A stretch of DNA of 64,000 bases from Parabacteroides goldsteinii DSM 19448 = WAL 12034 (GCF_000969835.1 NZ_KQ033912.1:3123373-3187372); one strand, 5' to 3'. Shown: positions 1 to 9,210, numbered from the stretch's first letter. A program made the numbers and translations. Notes: generated by a model not told the origin, from the letters alone.

Positions 1-322
1 GTGATGGCGGAAACCGTATTCCCGCTTTTCTTTAGTTCGATGTTCACACGGTCGATGCAAGCCTGTGCAGCATCCGCACTTTCGGCTTTAGCCTCTATCT
101 CAACGCGGATTGCCACTTCATTCTTGTTCCAGTGCGTGATGGTCGTATTGCCGTAACGATTGTCCGTCATCAATAGGTCACTCAGGCTGACGTCAAAAGA
201 TTTACTGATCTCTTTTTTCTTAATACTTTCCGGTTTTGCGCCCCAACTGATAGCGGTACTAGCGATAAGTAGCACTGCCAAAAGTAATAAGGAACGGCTT
301 TTTAATTGTTTTGTATTCATGA
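1..322 (-). CDS. Exported hypothetical protein, 3' end outside the window
   Basis: Only the N-terminal 107 codons are inside the window; the gene runs off the left edge. It opens with a signal peptide: MNTKQLKSR, then a hydrophobic stretch ending near residue 27. The mature part is a predicted beta-rich segment (LLMTDNRYGNTTITHW, then alternating EVAIRVEIEAKA). This resembles the start of exported DUF4097-like proteins that often follow an ECF sigma/anti-sigma pair in Bacteroidales, but that match is from memory and weak. The gene lies 9 bp downstream of the anti-sigma-like gene on the same strand and is probably the third gene of that operon. The start is the ATG at 320-322. Function unknown. 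Confidence 0.7.
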
Positions 323-331
323 TATATATTT

Positions 332-871
332 TTATTTGTCATCATTATCGTTTGTAACTATTTCCATCTGTTTCAGCATGATGTTCAGGCTTTCGACACT
401 CGCACTATAATGCTGGTTCATAGCGAACAGGCCGTCGTTCGAGCAAGGCAGTGTCGGGAGGATTGTTTCTTCAAACATATAGTTATCTTTCAGAATCCTT
501 TTGCTTTCCTGTAACAGGCCGGCGGCTCCCGGAGTCTTTTCCTTTTTATACAACGATTCCATTTGCGCCATGATATCGTTGATCTGCATCTTGTAATACA
601 TCTGAAGTTCGCCAAATTCCTTTTGCTGGCTGCATTGTTGCTGTATGGCTGCTTTTTGATTTATAGGAGTAGGCGTCCCACCCGGCATGCGGAGCAGGAG
701 TATCAGTGCAATGGCGGCTGCGGCAGCGAAAGCAGACAAACTATATAGTTTGAAATGTTTCCTGCGGGCAGGCGGCAGTTTCTTTTCGAAGCGTTCGAAG
801 TGACCTTCCGGCATAAGGTCATCTTCAAATGCTTCTCTATTGGTGTCTATGAAATTCTTTAATTTGTCCAT
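332..871 (-). CDS. Putative membrane anti-sigma factor
   Basis: The 179-residue protein has a charged N-terminal cytoplasmic segment (residues 1-41), one transmembrane helix at about 42-61 (Ala/Leu-rich) and a predicted helical periplasmic part with Gln/Met/Lys-rich stretches. That topology, and its start 1 nt after the stop of the ECF sigma gene, point to an anti-sigma or sigma-regulating membrane protein. No zinc-finger (HxxxCxxC) anti-sigma motif is present, and I do not recognise a named family. The tight coupling to the sigma gene is seen directly; the anti-sigma role is inferred from position and topology. Confidence 0.75.
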   Translation of the reverse strand: MDKLKNFIDTNREAFEDDLMPEGHFERFEKKLPPARRKHFKLYSLSAFAAAAAIALILLLRMPGGTPTPINQKAAIQQQCSQQKEFGELQMYYKMQINDIMAQMESLYKKEKTPGAAGLLQESKRILKDNYMFEETILPTLPCSNDGLFAMNQHYSASVESLNIMLKQMEIVTNDNDDK

Positions 872-872
872 G

Positions 873-1403
873 TCAATTTGCTGCTATAATGTCTAACAAT
901 TTGCGCTTTGCCCGCAGATATTGGCTGCGTACGCTTGGCGGCTGAATGTTCAGGATAGAGGCAATCTCTTCCATATCATATCCCTCGAAGAGGTAGAGCG
1001 AGAGGATTACGCGGTAACCGGCGGGTAATTTACCGGTTGCCTCTTTCACCTGTTTTACCGAATAGGCTATCTCCTCTTCGTTCGGTCCGTCCGACTCCGG
1101 ATCGGCATAGTTGTCGGATAGCTCCTCCCATTCCGGTGTTTGCCGGCGCACATAATCGATGGCCGTATGGACTGCTATCCGGTGTATCCAGGCTTCGAAA
1201 CATTGTCCATCTTTATATTGGTCGATGTGCGTGAAGATTTTCAGGAACGAATCCTGCATGGCTTCTTCCGCTTCACCGCTGTTGCCGACAATGTGCAGGC
1301 AAGCTATGTACAATCGCTGTGCGAATTGTTTGTACAAGCCCAGTTGCGCACTCCGTTTTCCTTCCCGGCAACCCTTTATCAGTTGTACTGTTGTTTCGTT
1401 CAT
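873..1403 (-). CDS. RNA polymerase ECF-type sigma-70 factor
   Basis: Shows sigma-70 region 2 (core binding and -10 recognition: LYKQFAQRLYIACLHIVGN, then AEEAMQDSFLKIFTHI) and region 4 (helix-turn-helix: LPAGYRVILSLYLFEGYDMEEIA, then PPSVRSQYLRAKRKLL). It has the two-domain layout of an ECF sigma factor. I chose the start at 1403 (MNETTVQ, 176 aa). The longer frame from 1484 would begin inside a terminator hairpin, and a TAATTTTG -7 box at 1458-1451 places the transcript start near 1444. An intermediate Met at 1442 is possible but nearly leaderless. It heads an operon with the membrane protein and the exported protein, the arrangement of a cell-surface-signalling regulator. The inducing signal is unknown. 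Confidence 0.93.
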   Translation of the reverse strand: MNETTVQLIKGCREGKRSAQLGLYKQFAQRLYIACLHIVGNSGEAEEAMQDSFLKIFTHIDQYKDGQCFEAWIHRIAVHTAIDYVRRQTPEWEELSDNYADPESDGPNEEEIAYSVKQVKEATGKLPAGYRVILSLYLFEGYDMEEIASILNIQPPSVRSQYLRAKRKLLDIIAAN

Positions 1404-1450
1404 TTGTTTATATAAACGAGAGAAAACGTCCGACCGTTGCATCTCTGTCA

Positions 1451-1458
1451 CAAAATTA
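1451..1458 (-). promoter_or_regulatory. -7 box of the ECF sigma operon
   Basis: TAATTTTG on the minus strand matches the Bacteroidetes -7 consensus TAnnTTTG exactly. It lies 48 bp before the chosen sigma start. No TTG at the usual -33 spacing is visible, because that region is taken up by the T-run and stem of the neighbouring terminator. Confidence 0.5.
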
Positions 1459-1460
1459 GA

Positions 1461-1490
1461 CAAAAAAAAGAAAGGCATCATCACGATGCC
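1461..1490 (-). terminator. Rho-independent terminator of the NigD-like gene
   Basis: On the minus strand GGCATC-GTGAT-GATGCC forms a 6-bp GC-rich stem with a 5-nt loop, followed at once by a T-rich tract (TTTCTTTTTTTTG). It lies 46 bp beyond the stop of the NigD-like gene at 1537 and immediately upstream of the sigma operon promoter, so it separates the two units. Confidence 0.8.
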
Positions 1491-1536
1491 TCTCTCCCTG
1501 AACTAAATGATAAAAATAAAAGTTATGTGGGAAGGT

Positions 1537-2280
1537 TTAATTTGTCACTTGAAAATTCTCGGCTCCCAACATCGGCGCTTTACCGGCAGGGGTACCTGAT
1601 TTGTATTTAAGTTCAATCGTATCATCACCTTCATACGATTTATACTTCACCTTCATCGTCACTGTATCACCGTTTGTAGGCGGCAGACTATTCAGTCTGA
1701 ATGAGGCCAGGCCCCATCCTTGTCCACCCGACAAGTTATTGTATGCATTATGACGGAACTCCAGTTCATATGTATCCGTATTGTTCATCTTCACCAGATT
1801 GAGAAAATGTTTGGTCGATCCGTCGAAATAAGATTCGAACTGGAAGTTAATATAACCATCCTCAATCCATACGGACTTCATCCATAACGGATCATTGCCG
1901 TAATATTCATCATTTTTCTCGCCCAGATCGCCAACGATCGATTTAGTCAATACACTGTCGATTCTGTTTACACGGACTGCATAATCATATCCTTCTGCCA
2001 TGTGGCTGGTCGAATCTCCCAATAATGTAAAGTTTATAAAAGCACGTCTTTCTTTATCTACCCCGAAATAAGGAGTAACGCCGGATGCCGGCCAGAAAGT
2101 CGTTGAATCATCCCATTGCAGGTAATAGGCGTCATTCCCTAATGGTTTGATCGTAGCTATTCCAAAACTGTATTTATTAGAAGAATTACTGTCATCATCT
2201 AAACAAGAATACATGGTAAAGGTCGCCAGAATGGTTCCCAGAACCAGTATAAAAGTTTTCAACGTCCTCATCACATTCAT
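1537..2280 (-). CDS. NigD-like lipoprotein
   Basis: The 247-residue protein has a lipoprotein signal peptide with a lipobox ending at Cys26 (TMYSC) followed by LDDDSN, an acidic/Ser-rich segment like Bacteroidetes lipoprotein export signals for the outer surface. The beta-rich body (YYLQWDDSTTFWPA, YRVNRID-type strands, TYELEFRHNAYNNL, TVTMKVKYKSYEGD) matches the NigD-like family, exported proteins of two beta domains originally named from a bacteriocin-associated gene. The biochemical role of most members is unknown. It is a single-gene unit: 82 bp separate it from the upstream lpxB end and a clear terminator follows. Confidence 0.85.
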   Translation of the reverse strand: MNVMRTLKTFILVLGTILATFTMYSCLDDDSNSSNKYSFGIATIKPLGNDAYYLQWDDSTTFWPASGVTPYFGVDKERRAFINFTLLGDSTSHMAEGYDYAVRVNRIDSVLTKSIVGDLGEKNDEYYGNDPLWMKSVWIEDGYINFQFESYFDGSTKHFLNLVKMNNTDTYELEFRHNAYNNLSGGQGWGLASFRLNSLPPTNGDTVTMKVKYKSYEGDDTIELKYKSGTPAGKAPMLGAENFQVTN

Positions 2281-2362
2281 ATCACAATTGTTTATTTTCC
2301 CATTCTAAAAGGTTAGATGGAAGAATAACGGAAAATGCTGCAAAAGAAAATGATAAAAGATG

Positions 2363-3496
2363 TTAATGCTTCAGTGATTGGTAAATAAGTTCGGCTGTAC
2401 GTTGTGAAGCACCGGGTTTTCCGAGCATCTGAATGATCTCGTCGTAACCGTCGAGCATCTGTTGACGGTAAGCTGTATCGTGAAGTATTTTGCCCAGCTC
2501 ATCGTGTATCTGCTGATAAGAGAAGCGGGCACCGAACAATTCCTGTACGACTTCGCGTCCGGCAATCAGATTCACCAGCGAGATATATTTGGTATGGAAG
2601 AAATTGCGGAAGATAAAACTGGCCAACGGTCCGGCCACGACGTAATAACAGACTACCTGCGGTACGCGGAATAGCGATGTTTCAAGCGTTGCCGTACCCG
2701 AAGTAACCAGGGCGGCCCGGCTGTGTTGCAACAGGTCGTATGTCTTGCCGAAGACGATTTTGGCAGGATGGTTTCCTATATATTGTTTGTAATATTTCGG
2801 TTCCAGTCCGGGAGCTCCGGCTATAACCGGCTGATAGTCCGGGTAGGCAGCTGCCACTTCGAGCATGGTCGGAAGGTTATCTTTGATTTCCTGCCGGCGG
2901 CTTCCTGCAAGGAGGGCCAGGATGGGTTTATCCGGCAGTCTTTCATCGGCCATAAACGTATCGGGGCGGTTGGCTTGCTTTTCTTTATATTGGGCAACCG
3001 AATCGACAGATGGATTTCCTACATAATCGACCGAGTAATCCAGCTTGCGGAAAAACTCGGTTTCAAAAGGCAGGATGCAGAACATCCGGTCCACATAACG
3101 GCGGAAGTCTTTGATGCGGTACTGTTTCCAGGCCCATATCTTGGGAGAAATATAATAGTAAACAGGCAGATGCAGCACTGTCTTTACGAATTTGGCTATT
3201 TTCAGGTTGAATCCCGGATAATCGATCAGTATCACCACGTCCGGCTGATATTTCCGGATATCTTCCTGACAGGTTTTCATATTATTCAGGATTGTTCGCA
3301 GGTTGAGCAATACGGGGATAAAACCCATAAAAGCCATCTCTTTGTAATGCTTTACCAATGTGCCGCCTACAGCTTGCATCAAATCTCCCCCGAAGAAACG
3401 GAAATCCGCCTCCGGATCTTTTTCTTTTAATGCCGCCATCAGGTTCGACGCATGTAGGTCGCCCGAAGCTTCGCCTGCGATCAGAAAATATTTCAT
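2363..3496 (-). CDS. lpxB: Lipid-A-disaccharide synthase LpxB
   Basis: LpxB is a GT19 glycosyltransferase that joins UDP-2,3-diacylglucosamine to lipid X to make lipid A disaccharide at the cytoplasmic face of the inner membrane. The sequence shows the conserved N-terminal AGEASGD motif (residues 7-13), the Rossmann segment [16 protein letters not shown], the central [11 protein letters not shown] and LPFE motifs, [10 protein letters not shown], and the C-terminal TSGTATLE donor-site motif. Its length of 377 aa is normal. It overlaps surE by 4 bp (ATGA type), so the two are co-transcribed from a promoter ahead of surE. Confidence 0.97.
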   Translation of the reverse strand: MKYFLIAGEASGDLHASNLMAALKEKDPEADFRFFGGDLMQAVGGTLVKHYKEMAFMGFIPVLLNLRTILNNMKTCQEDIRKYQPDVVILIDYPGFNLKIAKFVKTVLHLPVYYYISPKIWAWKQYRIKDFRRYVDRMFCILPFETEFFRKLDYSVDYVGNPSVDSVAQYKEKQANRPDTFMADERLPDKPILALLAGSRRQEIKDNLPTMLEVAAAYPDYQPVIAGAPGLEPKYYKQYIGNHPAKIVFGKTYDLLQHSRAALVTSGTATLETSLFRVPQVVCYYVVAGPLASFIFRNFFHTKYISLVNLIAGREVVQELFGARFSYQQIHDELGKILHDTAYRQQMLDGYDEIIQMLGKPGASQRTAELIYQSLKH

Positions 3497-4257
3497 CCTT
3501 CCCAGTTTTTATATTTCTCCATCCATTCGTAATCCGTCACATCCAGTTTGCAGGGCACCAGCGAAGCGTATCCGCTGTCGAGTGCCAGCATATCGTTCTC
3601 CGGATGAATCGGTTTGGCATTCTCGAAAGAACCTGTCAGCCAGAATACCGGTTTGCCGGCTCCATTCTCCGAGCGTTTGTATTCCTTCACCCATTTTCCA
3701 GCAGCCTGACGGCAAATCTTCATGCCTTTGACTGTATCCACTTTCGGAACATTCAGATTCAGATAGGTTCCGGCAGGTAATCCCTCTTTCAGTACACGGC
3801 GTGCCACCATACGTCCCAGGCGGCAACATTCCGTAAAGTCGGCATCCGGATGATGGTCGAGCAATGATACTCCCAACGAAGGAACTCCGAATACGCATCC
3901 TTCGGCAGCAGCTCCCATCGTACCGGAATAAAGAACGGCTATCGCCATATTGCCACCATGATTGATACCCGAAACGAGCAGGTCCGGCTTACGTTCAAGC
4001 ACTTCATTGATAGCCAGTTTCACACAGTCCACCGGCGTCCCTGTACATTCGTAGATTGTAAGTCCGTATTCTCTCTTCACCAGATTATATCTGATTGGAT
4101 TTTCAGAAGTAATCGCACTGCTCATGCCCGAACGTGGGCCGTCGGGAGCAAATACGACTAAATCGCCCAGGTCTCTCAGGCATTCAGTTAACTCTTTAAT
4201 ACCTTTGGCATTTACGCCATCATCATTTGTAATCAGTATCAACGGTCTATCATTCAT
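3493..4257 (-). CDS. surE: 5'/3'-nucleotidase SurE
   Basis: SurE is a metal-dependent nucleoside monophosphate phosphatase. The 254-residue protein has the family's N-terminal metal-binding motif ([12 protein letters not shown], Asp12 and Asp13), the [11 protein letters not shown] segment and [10 protein letters not shown] with the conserved Asn. Length and motif order are normal. It is first in a two-gene operon with lpxB, which starts inside its stop codon. A TACATTTG -7 box lies 25 bp upstream of the start. Confidence 0.97.
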   Translation of the reverse strand: MNDRPLILITNDDGVNAKGIKELTECLRDLGDLVVFAPDGPRSGMSSAITSENPIRYNLVKREYGLTIYECTGTPVDCVKLAINEVLERKPDLLVSGINHGGNMAIAVLYSGTMGAAAEGCVFGVPSLGVSLLDHHPDADFTECCRLGRMVARRVLKEGLPAGTYLNLNVPKVDTVKGMKICRQAAGKWVKEYKRSENGAGKPVFWLTGSFENAKPIHPENDMLALDSGYASLVPCKLDVTDYEWMEKYKNWEG

Positions 4258-4281
4258 CGCAACTTCTTTTAAATATCACTA

Positions 4282-4289
4282 CAAATGTA
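4282..4289 (-). promoter_or_regulatory. -7 box of surE-lpxB
   Basis: TACATTTG on the minus strand fits TAnnTTTG and would place the transcript start about 18 nt before the surE start codon. A -33 TTG is not evident. Confidence 0.5.
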
Positions 4290-5120
4290 ACGATAATCTT
4301 TTGACGGAGGATGCTTTTAATTTTTTCTTAACGTTCGGAGAGAGTTACTTCCGGTCGGTACAATTTGAGTTTCTGGAGTTTATATTTGTTTTATTTAAAA
4401 GGGAGTCATCGACTGTGTTTGTGGCTTTTGTCTGTTGGTTATCACGCGTTTATGGGGTGACGCCGGCAGTTCTGTTGGGCGTCACTGTTGTAAAGTGATA
4501 AAGCAAGCGGAATGACGGTTCGGCTATTATTTTTTACTTATCGGGAACTAATCCGTCACGTCCGTATATCTAAGGAGTAAGTATGGTAATTCTAAGTGTT
4601 TTTCTGCTTACTTTGATTTCTGTAATATATACTTTTCTAAAAAGTAATGCTATCATTACAAAAAAGTAAGTTATATACTACAAATACGTAAGGCTAGCTT
4701 TACATATTTAAAGGTGCTATATTTTACTCTTAATTTCAGGGTGTTTAATATTTAATTTTCCGTATGTTGTTTTTTACCTTTTACTAGCCTGTTCGAGTGA
4801 GTCTGTTTGTATAAAAATAGTATGAAAAAGTGTTGGTGACGCCGGAATAGGATGGTGGATTCATCTGTTAATTGATTGACTTACAGTTGGTAATCCGGTG
4901 GGCTTGTGAGGATGACTCCGTCTGTATGGATAAATTTGTGGGTAAAATAGTTTTAGATCTCATGGAAAGCGAAGATCGGTATCTGTTTAGAATGTGCGTA
5001 TGACTTGAAAATCAATTCTATGTAAATGTAATATTAATGTACGTGCGTACATCTTAATATATAAGAAGTGTTTTATCTGATGAAATAGATGAATAATGGA
5101 CTAAAAAGAGGGGACAGAAA
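4290..5120. other. Long non-coding stretch before the invertible module
   Basis: No plausible coding frame or tRNA is visible. It contains a possible hairpin GTGACGCC/GGCGTCAC (4457-4464 and 4478-4485), a direct repeat of GGTGACGCCGG (4456-4466 and 4835-4845), a perfect palindrome ATGTACG-TG-CGTACAT (5037-5052) and a rightward -7-like box TAAATTTG (4931-4938). AT-rich composition and lack of ORFs suggest a leader or regulatory region, or an eroded gene. I cannot assign a function. Confidence 0.45.
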
Positions 5121-5152
5121 TGACTAGCTAAAACGATCGTTTTTTCTCGTCA
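5121..5152. repeat. 32-bp near-palindrome, left inverted repeat of invertible module 1
   Basis: Half-sites TGACTAGCTAAAACGA and (reverse complement of the right half) TGACGAGAAAAAACGA match at 13 of 16 positions around a central AT. Aligned to the reverse complement of the site at 5285-5316, 27 of 32 bases agree, including 19 consecutive bases (CGATCGTTTTTTCTCGTCA). The inner half-sites of the two copies are identical. Confidence 0.85.
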
Positions 5153-5284
5153 ACAAAAGTAAGCATTTGTTTCATTTCGGCAATCCTTTTTCAAATATTT
5201 TTTTCAACGGTATGTTCTTTCTTATCAATTGAATAGCATCATCTGTATGAATCTCCCGATTTAAGGGACGAACCTTCAAAGTCA
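5153..5284. promoter_or_regulatory. Putative invertible promoter segment, currently OFF
   Basis: This 132-bp segment between the two inverted repeats carries one good Bacteroidetes promoter, on the minus strand: TTG at 5183-5181, 19 bp, then TACTTTTG at 5161-5154, right against the left repeat. In this orientation it fires leftward into non-coding DNA. Inversion across the repeats would move it next to the right repeat, aimed at the S-layer-type gene, with a leader of roughly 100 nt. The promoter and repeats are seen directly; inversion is inferred from the known phase-variable S-layer promoters of Parabacteroides distasonis. Confidence 0.7.
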
Positions 5285-5316
5285 TGACGAGAAAAAACGA
5301 TCGATTATTTTAGTCA
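5285..5316. repeat. 32-bp near-palindrome, right inverted repeat of invertible module 1
   Basis: Half-sites TGACGAGAAAAAACGA and (reverse complement of the right half) TGACTAAAATAATCGA agree at 12 of 16 positions around a central AT. It is the inverted partner of 5121-5152, with 164 bp between centres, and ends 81 bp before the start codon of the S-layer-type gene. Confidence 0.85.
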
Positions 5317-5397
5317 TAGGTTAAGAGGACCTTTTGAGGGTGATCGTATTGAATAAGAACTTATTACACTTTAGTATTAATATTAAATTTTAGAATT

Positions 5398-8300
5398 ATG
5401 AACAAAAAGTTTTCTACTCTGGTAGGATGCTTGGCTTTAGGAACGTTGTTCTCAGCAAATGCACAGACTGTACAAGATGCTTATCGCACATTTGCTACAA
5501 CTTCCGTATCCAAAACATCTACAGGTAAAGCTGGTCTATCTGCTTTGACTGGTGGTGCAACATTCAACGGGGCTGCTTGGTCACAGGATGTTTACCATAT
5601 CCAAGACAATCTTCTTTATCAATTACAGGTAACTGCTGGAACCAATATCCAGGATGATGGTACAGATCCTTATGTATTGATTCAGGAAAGAAACTATGAA
5701 ACAGGTAAGATTTATCTGAAAGCAGTTAAATCCAGCGAAGCTCCTCTGAATGCTTCTTTGTGGACAATCAACTATGACAAGGAAGATGGTGTAAGTGGTG
5801 GTAAGTTTACTTATGTAAACAAAGAAACTGGTTTCGCATTGACATTCGATCACGAACGTGCTGCAAAAGTTGGTACAGCTCCAAATGCTAAAGCAACAGC
5901 TGCTGTAGAAATGAATGGTTGTACTGACAACTGGTCATGGTACACAGTAAACAGCAATGTAAATCCTTTTGATTATTCTCCTGTATTCTCTTATCTTCAC
6001 AATCAGGCAAACAATCAGGTGATGTGTTTGGTAGTTGCTGATGATGCTACAGTAACAGGTGATTTGGCTACTGACGGTATGAATAAAACAGGTGTACTGT
6101 TGACTTCTGCTGTTTACGATTCAAATGTAGCTGGTCCGTCAGTAGGTAACATTCCTACTATTGCAGTAAATCTTAAGCCGGTGGTTGCTAATCCGATCAT
6201 CATGACTGCTGACGATTTGAATGCTCGTATGGATGCTGATTTCCATGCAACTAACTTCGAATTCCTGTTCAACCCGAATACATTGGAAGGTACTGCTCCT
6301 TTTACAGGATCATTTGTTGCAGAAGAAGATGCATTGACTTTAGGTTTGGCAGAAGTTGCTGCAAATAAATTCAACCTGAACTTCAAGATCGGTAACAAAT
6401 ATCTGTTGGCTGATACAGCTCGTTATCAGGAAGAAAAATATGCTCCTTCAGTTTCTCCTTCTGTTCAGTTTGCCGTAAAAACTCCGGTTTCAACAGATGG
6501 TGATTATATGAAAGCTCGCTACTACTTCAAAGCGACTTATTTCCCGACAAACGACAGCTTGCTGATCGAACCGTTGAATGCTGCTGTACAGGAAGATGCT
6601 GAATTCAATGCTCATACAGATTGGAAGGCTTCAAAAGCTTGTACACAATATTTCGAAAACGATTATACTGTAGCAAATACGTTTACTAATACTAAAACAT
6701 ACGCTACTACAGGTTCTAATACAGTTTCTTTAACAGCTGCTACAATCCCGGGTCAAACTAATCCGGTACTGACAGTTGCCAGAGACAACCGTGATGAATT
6801 TAAGGTAAAAACATCTATTGTACGTCCGTTCGAATATCTGACTCGCGGTACAGTTGCTAATGGTTTGTATTTCATCAATCTGTATACAACTAAATCTTCT
6901 GTAGAACGTGCTAACGGTATGTATATCGTTGAAAACATGGAAGGTAACATGATGTATGACAACCAGGCAATGGATCAGGACTTCTCTTTGATGCCTGCTA
7001 CACAGTGGGTTGTTGAACAGTTGGATTGCAACGATGCTTCAAGCGTAGCACGTCGTGTGAAGATTCACAACCGTGAATATGCTGATCAGGTATTTGAAGG
7101 TCAGTTGTATAATATGGGAACTACTGCTGCTGGTGAAACAATCTACCGCTTTATCGACCGTACTTATGTAGGTGGAAATGATAACAAGGGTATGTTCAAT
7201 AACCAGAATCTGGGTGTTCAGGATTCTATCATCTTCACTGCTGTAACTTCTCCGATCGCTAAGACTGCTTATCACGGATACAAGAAGTTCACTGTTGATG
7301 AACTGAGCAATGGTATTGAAAACAACTATACTATCAAGTATTACCATTTCAATAACGATAACCTGTATTTGCAGAGTGAAGTAGGTAAGATCTCTAAAGC
7401 TGAAGAAGCAACAGATCCTACAATCTATGAAATCGCTGAAGCAACATTGCCTAACAATGGTGGTGCTATTGTGAACAGTTTTGGTTATTCGTTGGATGGT
7501 TATCAGGATTTGCAAAGAACAGCTTATGTTCTGAAACTGAAAGATGCTAATCTATTAGACAACGATAAGAAGTATCTTGCATTGGTTAAAAATGCACAGG
7601 ATAACAATTACTATTACGAAGCAGTTAAGAAAGCTGATATCGATGGCGTAAAAGCTAAGTGGGCTTACTTCTATCTGAAAGCTGATCAGGTTCGTTCTGA
7701 TGCTAATAATGCTGTAACTGATACTTGCTATGTATTGGTAGACATTCAAAATACAAATGGTACATTAGAAACTTCTAATGGTTGGAACAAGGCTAATGTT
7801 GTAGATGGTTTGGGTACATTACGTTTCTCTAGCTTGAACGACAATCCTGAAGATCGTGCTTCTGCATTCTACTTCCAGCACAAGATCCGTCCGCAGTATA
7901 TCGATATGACTGCTGATTATGACATGCCGATGAACAATGTAGTGAAGATCTACAGAAAGAGCGGTAATGCAAACGAATATCTGTTCGAAGACGGAAATGA
8001 CAGCAAAAACGTAAGCGCTTCTCAACCGATCGCAGACGTTCAGTTCTTAGGTATTGAAAGTAAGGGTGTTTCAGCTGACGCTGCTGCTATGTATGTTGAC
8101 AAAGTTCTGTCTTCTAATAAATTCATGCCTCAGTACTTGTTTGCTGTAGACGTAGATTCTATTCCTGACGGATTCCTGTGTGGCAGCAAAACTCATGGTT
8201 ATTGGGAAACTGAAGCTGAAGCAAAAGCTGCTGATGACAATCACTATGTAGCTTACAATGGTTACGTGGCAGGTCGTTTCTTGGTTAACTATACTGACTC

Positions 8301-9051
8301 TGTTCAGCCTAACAATAATGTAATGACTGATGCTGACAAATTCAAATTCGAAAATTACACTCGTTTAGGATTTGTAGAAGGTGTTCATCAGGTAACAACT
8401 GATGCTAAGGGTAATGTTACTGCAGAAACTCTTTATATCCTGAATAATGGTAAGACTTTGGCAGATGTTACTACTATCGTTAACAATACAGAAACAGGAA
8501 CAAAAGTAATTGACTTCGATTTGCTTCGTGCTAATTCTGTAGCTAATGTACTTGACGGTGCTCATAAGAACTATGCATTCTCTCTGAGAAAGATCAATGA
8601 CCAGGCTGATGAAACTGCTGATGCAAGTGAAGGCTTCCTGATGGAATCTAATGGTCAGGGTTCTGCTATCGGTTCATTCGCTGGTGCTTGGGTGAAAGTT
8701 CATAACGGTATTCCTGTATTGGCTCAGATTACACCGACAGGTGATCATGAAGACATCTCAGCTTCTATCAACGAAGTAATCAACCAGTCTCAGGTATTCC
8801 ACTTCGGTCAGACAGACGAAACTCCGACAGAAAACGAAGGTGTTAAGACTACAGAAGTATCTGTATCTGTAATTCCTGGTGCTGTTGTAGTGAAGGGTGC
8901 TGAAGGTAAGACTGTTGCTATCAGCAACGTTCTTGGTCAGACAATTGCTAACACAGTAATCACTTCTAGCGAAGCTACAATCTCTGTTCCTGCAGGTATT
9001 GTATTCATAGCTGTTGAAGGCGAAAGCGCTGTTAAAGCAATTATTAAATAA
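5398..9051 (+). CDS. S-layer-type surface glycoprotein with C-terminal DUF6383-like domain
   Basis: The 1217-residue exported protein has a classical signal peptide (MNKKFSTLVGCLALGTLFSANAQT, cleavage near residue 22). A long, Asn/Asp/Thr/Ala-rich beta-type body follows, with no catalytic motif. The last ~75 residues (VVVKGAEGKTVAISNVLGQ, then SVPAGIVFIAVEG) look like a DUF6383 or type-9-secretion-style C-terminal beta domain. Five D(S/T)(A/I/L/V) triplets (DTA, DSL, DSI twice, DSV) fit the Bacteroidetes O-glycosylation motif. Codon choice is strongly biased (GAA, AAC, CTG, GCT, GTT), unlike nearby genes, as expected for a very abundant product. The features fit the S-layer glycoprotein family of Parabacteroides distasonis, known to be phase variable. 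Upstream sits an invertible-promoter-like module; downstream a terminator. The S-layer assignment is inferred; a generic surface protein is the alternative. Confidence 0.8.
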   Translation: MNKKFSTLVGCLALGTLFSANAQTVQDAYRTFATTSVSKTSTGKAGLSALTGGATFNGAAWSQDVYHIQDNLLYQLQVTAGTNIQDDGTDPYVLIQERNYETGKIYLKAVKSSEAPLNASLWTINYDKEDGVSGGKFTYVNKETGFALTFDHERAAKVGTAPNAKATAAVEMNGCTDNWSWYTVNSNVNPFDYSPVFSYLHNQANNQVMCLVVADDATVTGDLATDGMNKTGVLLTSAVYDSNVAGPSVGNIPTIAVNLKPVVANPIIMTADDLNARMDADFHATNFEFLFNPNTLEGTAPFTGSFVAEEDALTLGLAEVAANKFNLNFKIGNKYLLADTARYQEEKYAPSVSPSVQFAVKTPVSTDGDYMKARYYFKATYFPTNDSLLIEPLNAAVQEDAEFNAHTDWKASKACTQYFENDYTVANTFTNTKTYATTGSNTVSLTAATIPGQTNPVLTVARDNRDEFKVKTSIVRPFEYLTRGTVANGLYFINLYTTKSSVERANGMYIVENMEGNMMYDNQAMDQDFSLMPATQWVVEQLDCNDASSVARRVKIHNREYADQVFEGQLYNMGTTAAGETIYRFIDRTYVGGNDNKGMFNNQNLGVQDSIIFTAVTSPIAKTAYHGYKKFTVDELSNGIENNYTIKYYHFNNDNLYLQSEVGKISKAEEATDPTIYEIAEATLPNNGGAIVNSFGYSLDGYQDLQRTAYVLKLKDANLLDNDKKYLALVKNAQDNNYYYEAVKKADIDGVKAKWAYFYLKADQVRSDANNAVTDTCYVLVDIQNTNGTLETSNGWNKANVVDGLGTLRFSSLNDNPEDRASAFYFQHKIRPQYIDMTADYDMPMNNVVKIYRKSGNANEYLFEDGNDSKNVSASQPIADVQFLGIESKGVSADAAAMYVDKVLSSNKFMPQYLFAVDVDSIPDGFLCGSKTHGYWETEAEAKAADDNHYVAYNGYVAGRFLVNYTDSVQPNNNVMTDADKFKFENYTRLGFVEGVHQVTTDAKGNVTAETLYILNNGKTLADVTTIVNNTETGTKVIDFDLLRANSVANVLDGAHKNYAFSLRKINDQADETADASEGFLMESNGQGSAIGSFAGAWVKVHNGIPVLAQITPTGDHEDISASINEVINQSQVFHFGQTDETPTENEGVKTTEVSVSVIPGAVVVKGAEGKTVAISNVLGQTIANTVITSSEATISVPAGIVFIAVEGESAVKAIIK

Positions 9052-9083
9052 GAAATTTATAATCAAAAATAATCATTTCGCGT

Positions 9084-9109
9084 AATGGTTCTCCTTCGGG
9101 AGAGCCATT
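9084..9109 (+). terminator. UUCG-capped hairpin after the S-layer-type gene
   Basis: An 11-bp stem (AATGGTTCTCC with GGAGAGCCATT, one G-U pair) is closed by a TTCG tetraloop, an unusually stable RNA hairpin. There is no T-run, so it may protect the abundant mRNA's 3' end rather than terminate by itself. A stronger terminator follows at 9211. Confidence 0.6.
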
Positions 9110-9210
9110 CAGTAGCCTGCGACGGGTGAACAAGTGGGATGATGAATATTAAGTAATAAAATAAAGTTCTTCTGTCAAGTACTCCTGAGAAGGAGGAACG
9201 CAGACACAAA

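Noticed and set aside
4456..4845. Two GGTGACGCCGG copies considered as an attachment-site pair
   Set aside because: Only 11 bp, no integrase gene and no mobile cargo between them; likely coincidence or an old duplication.
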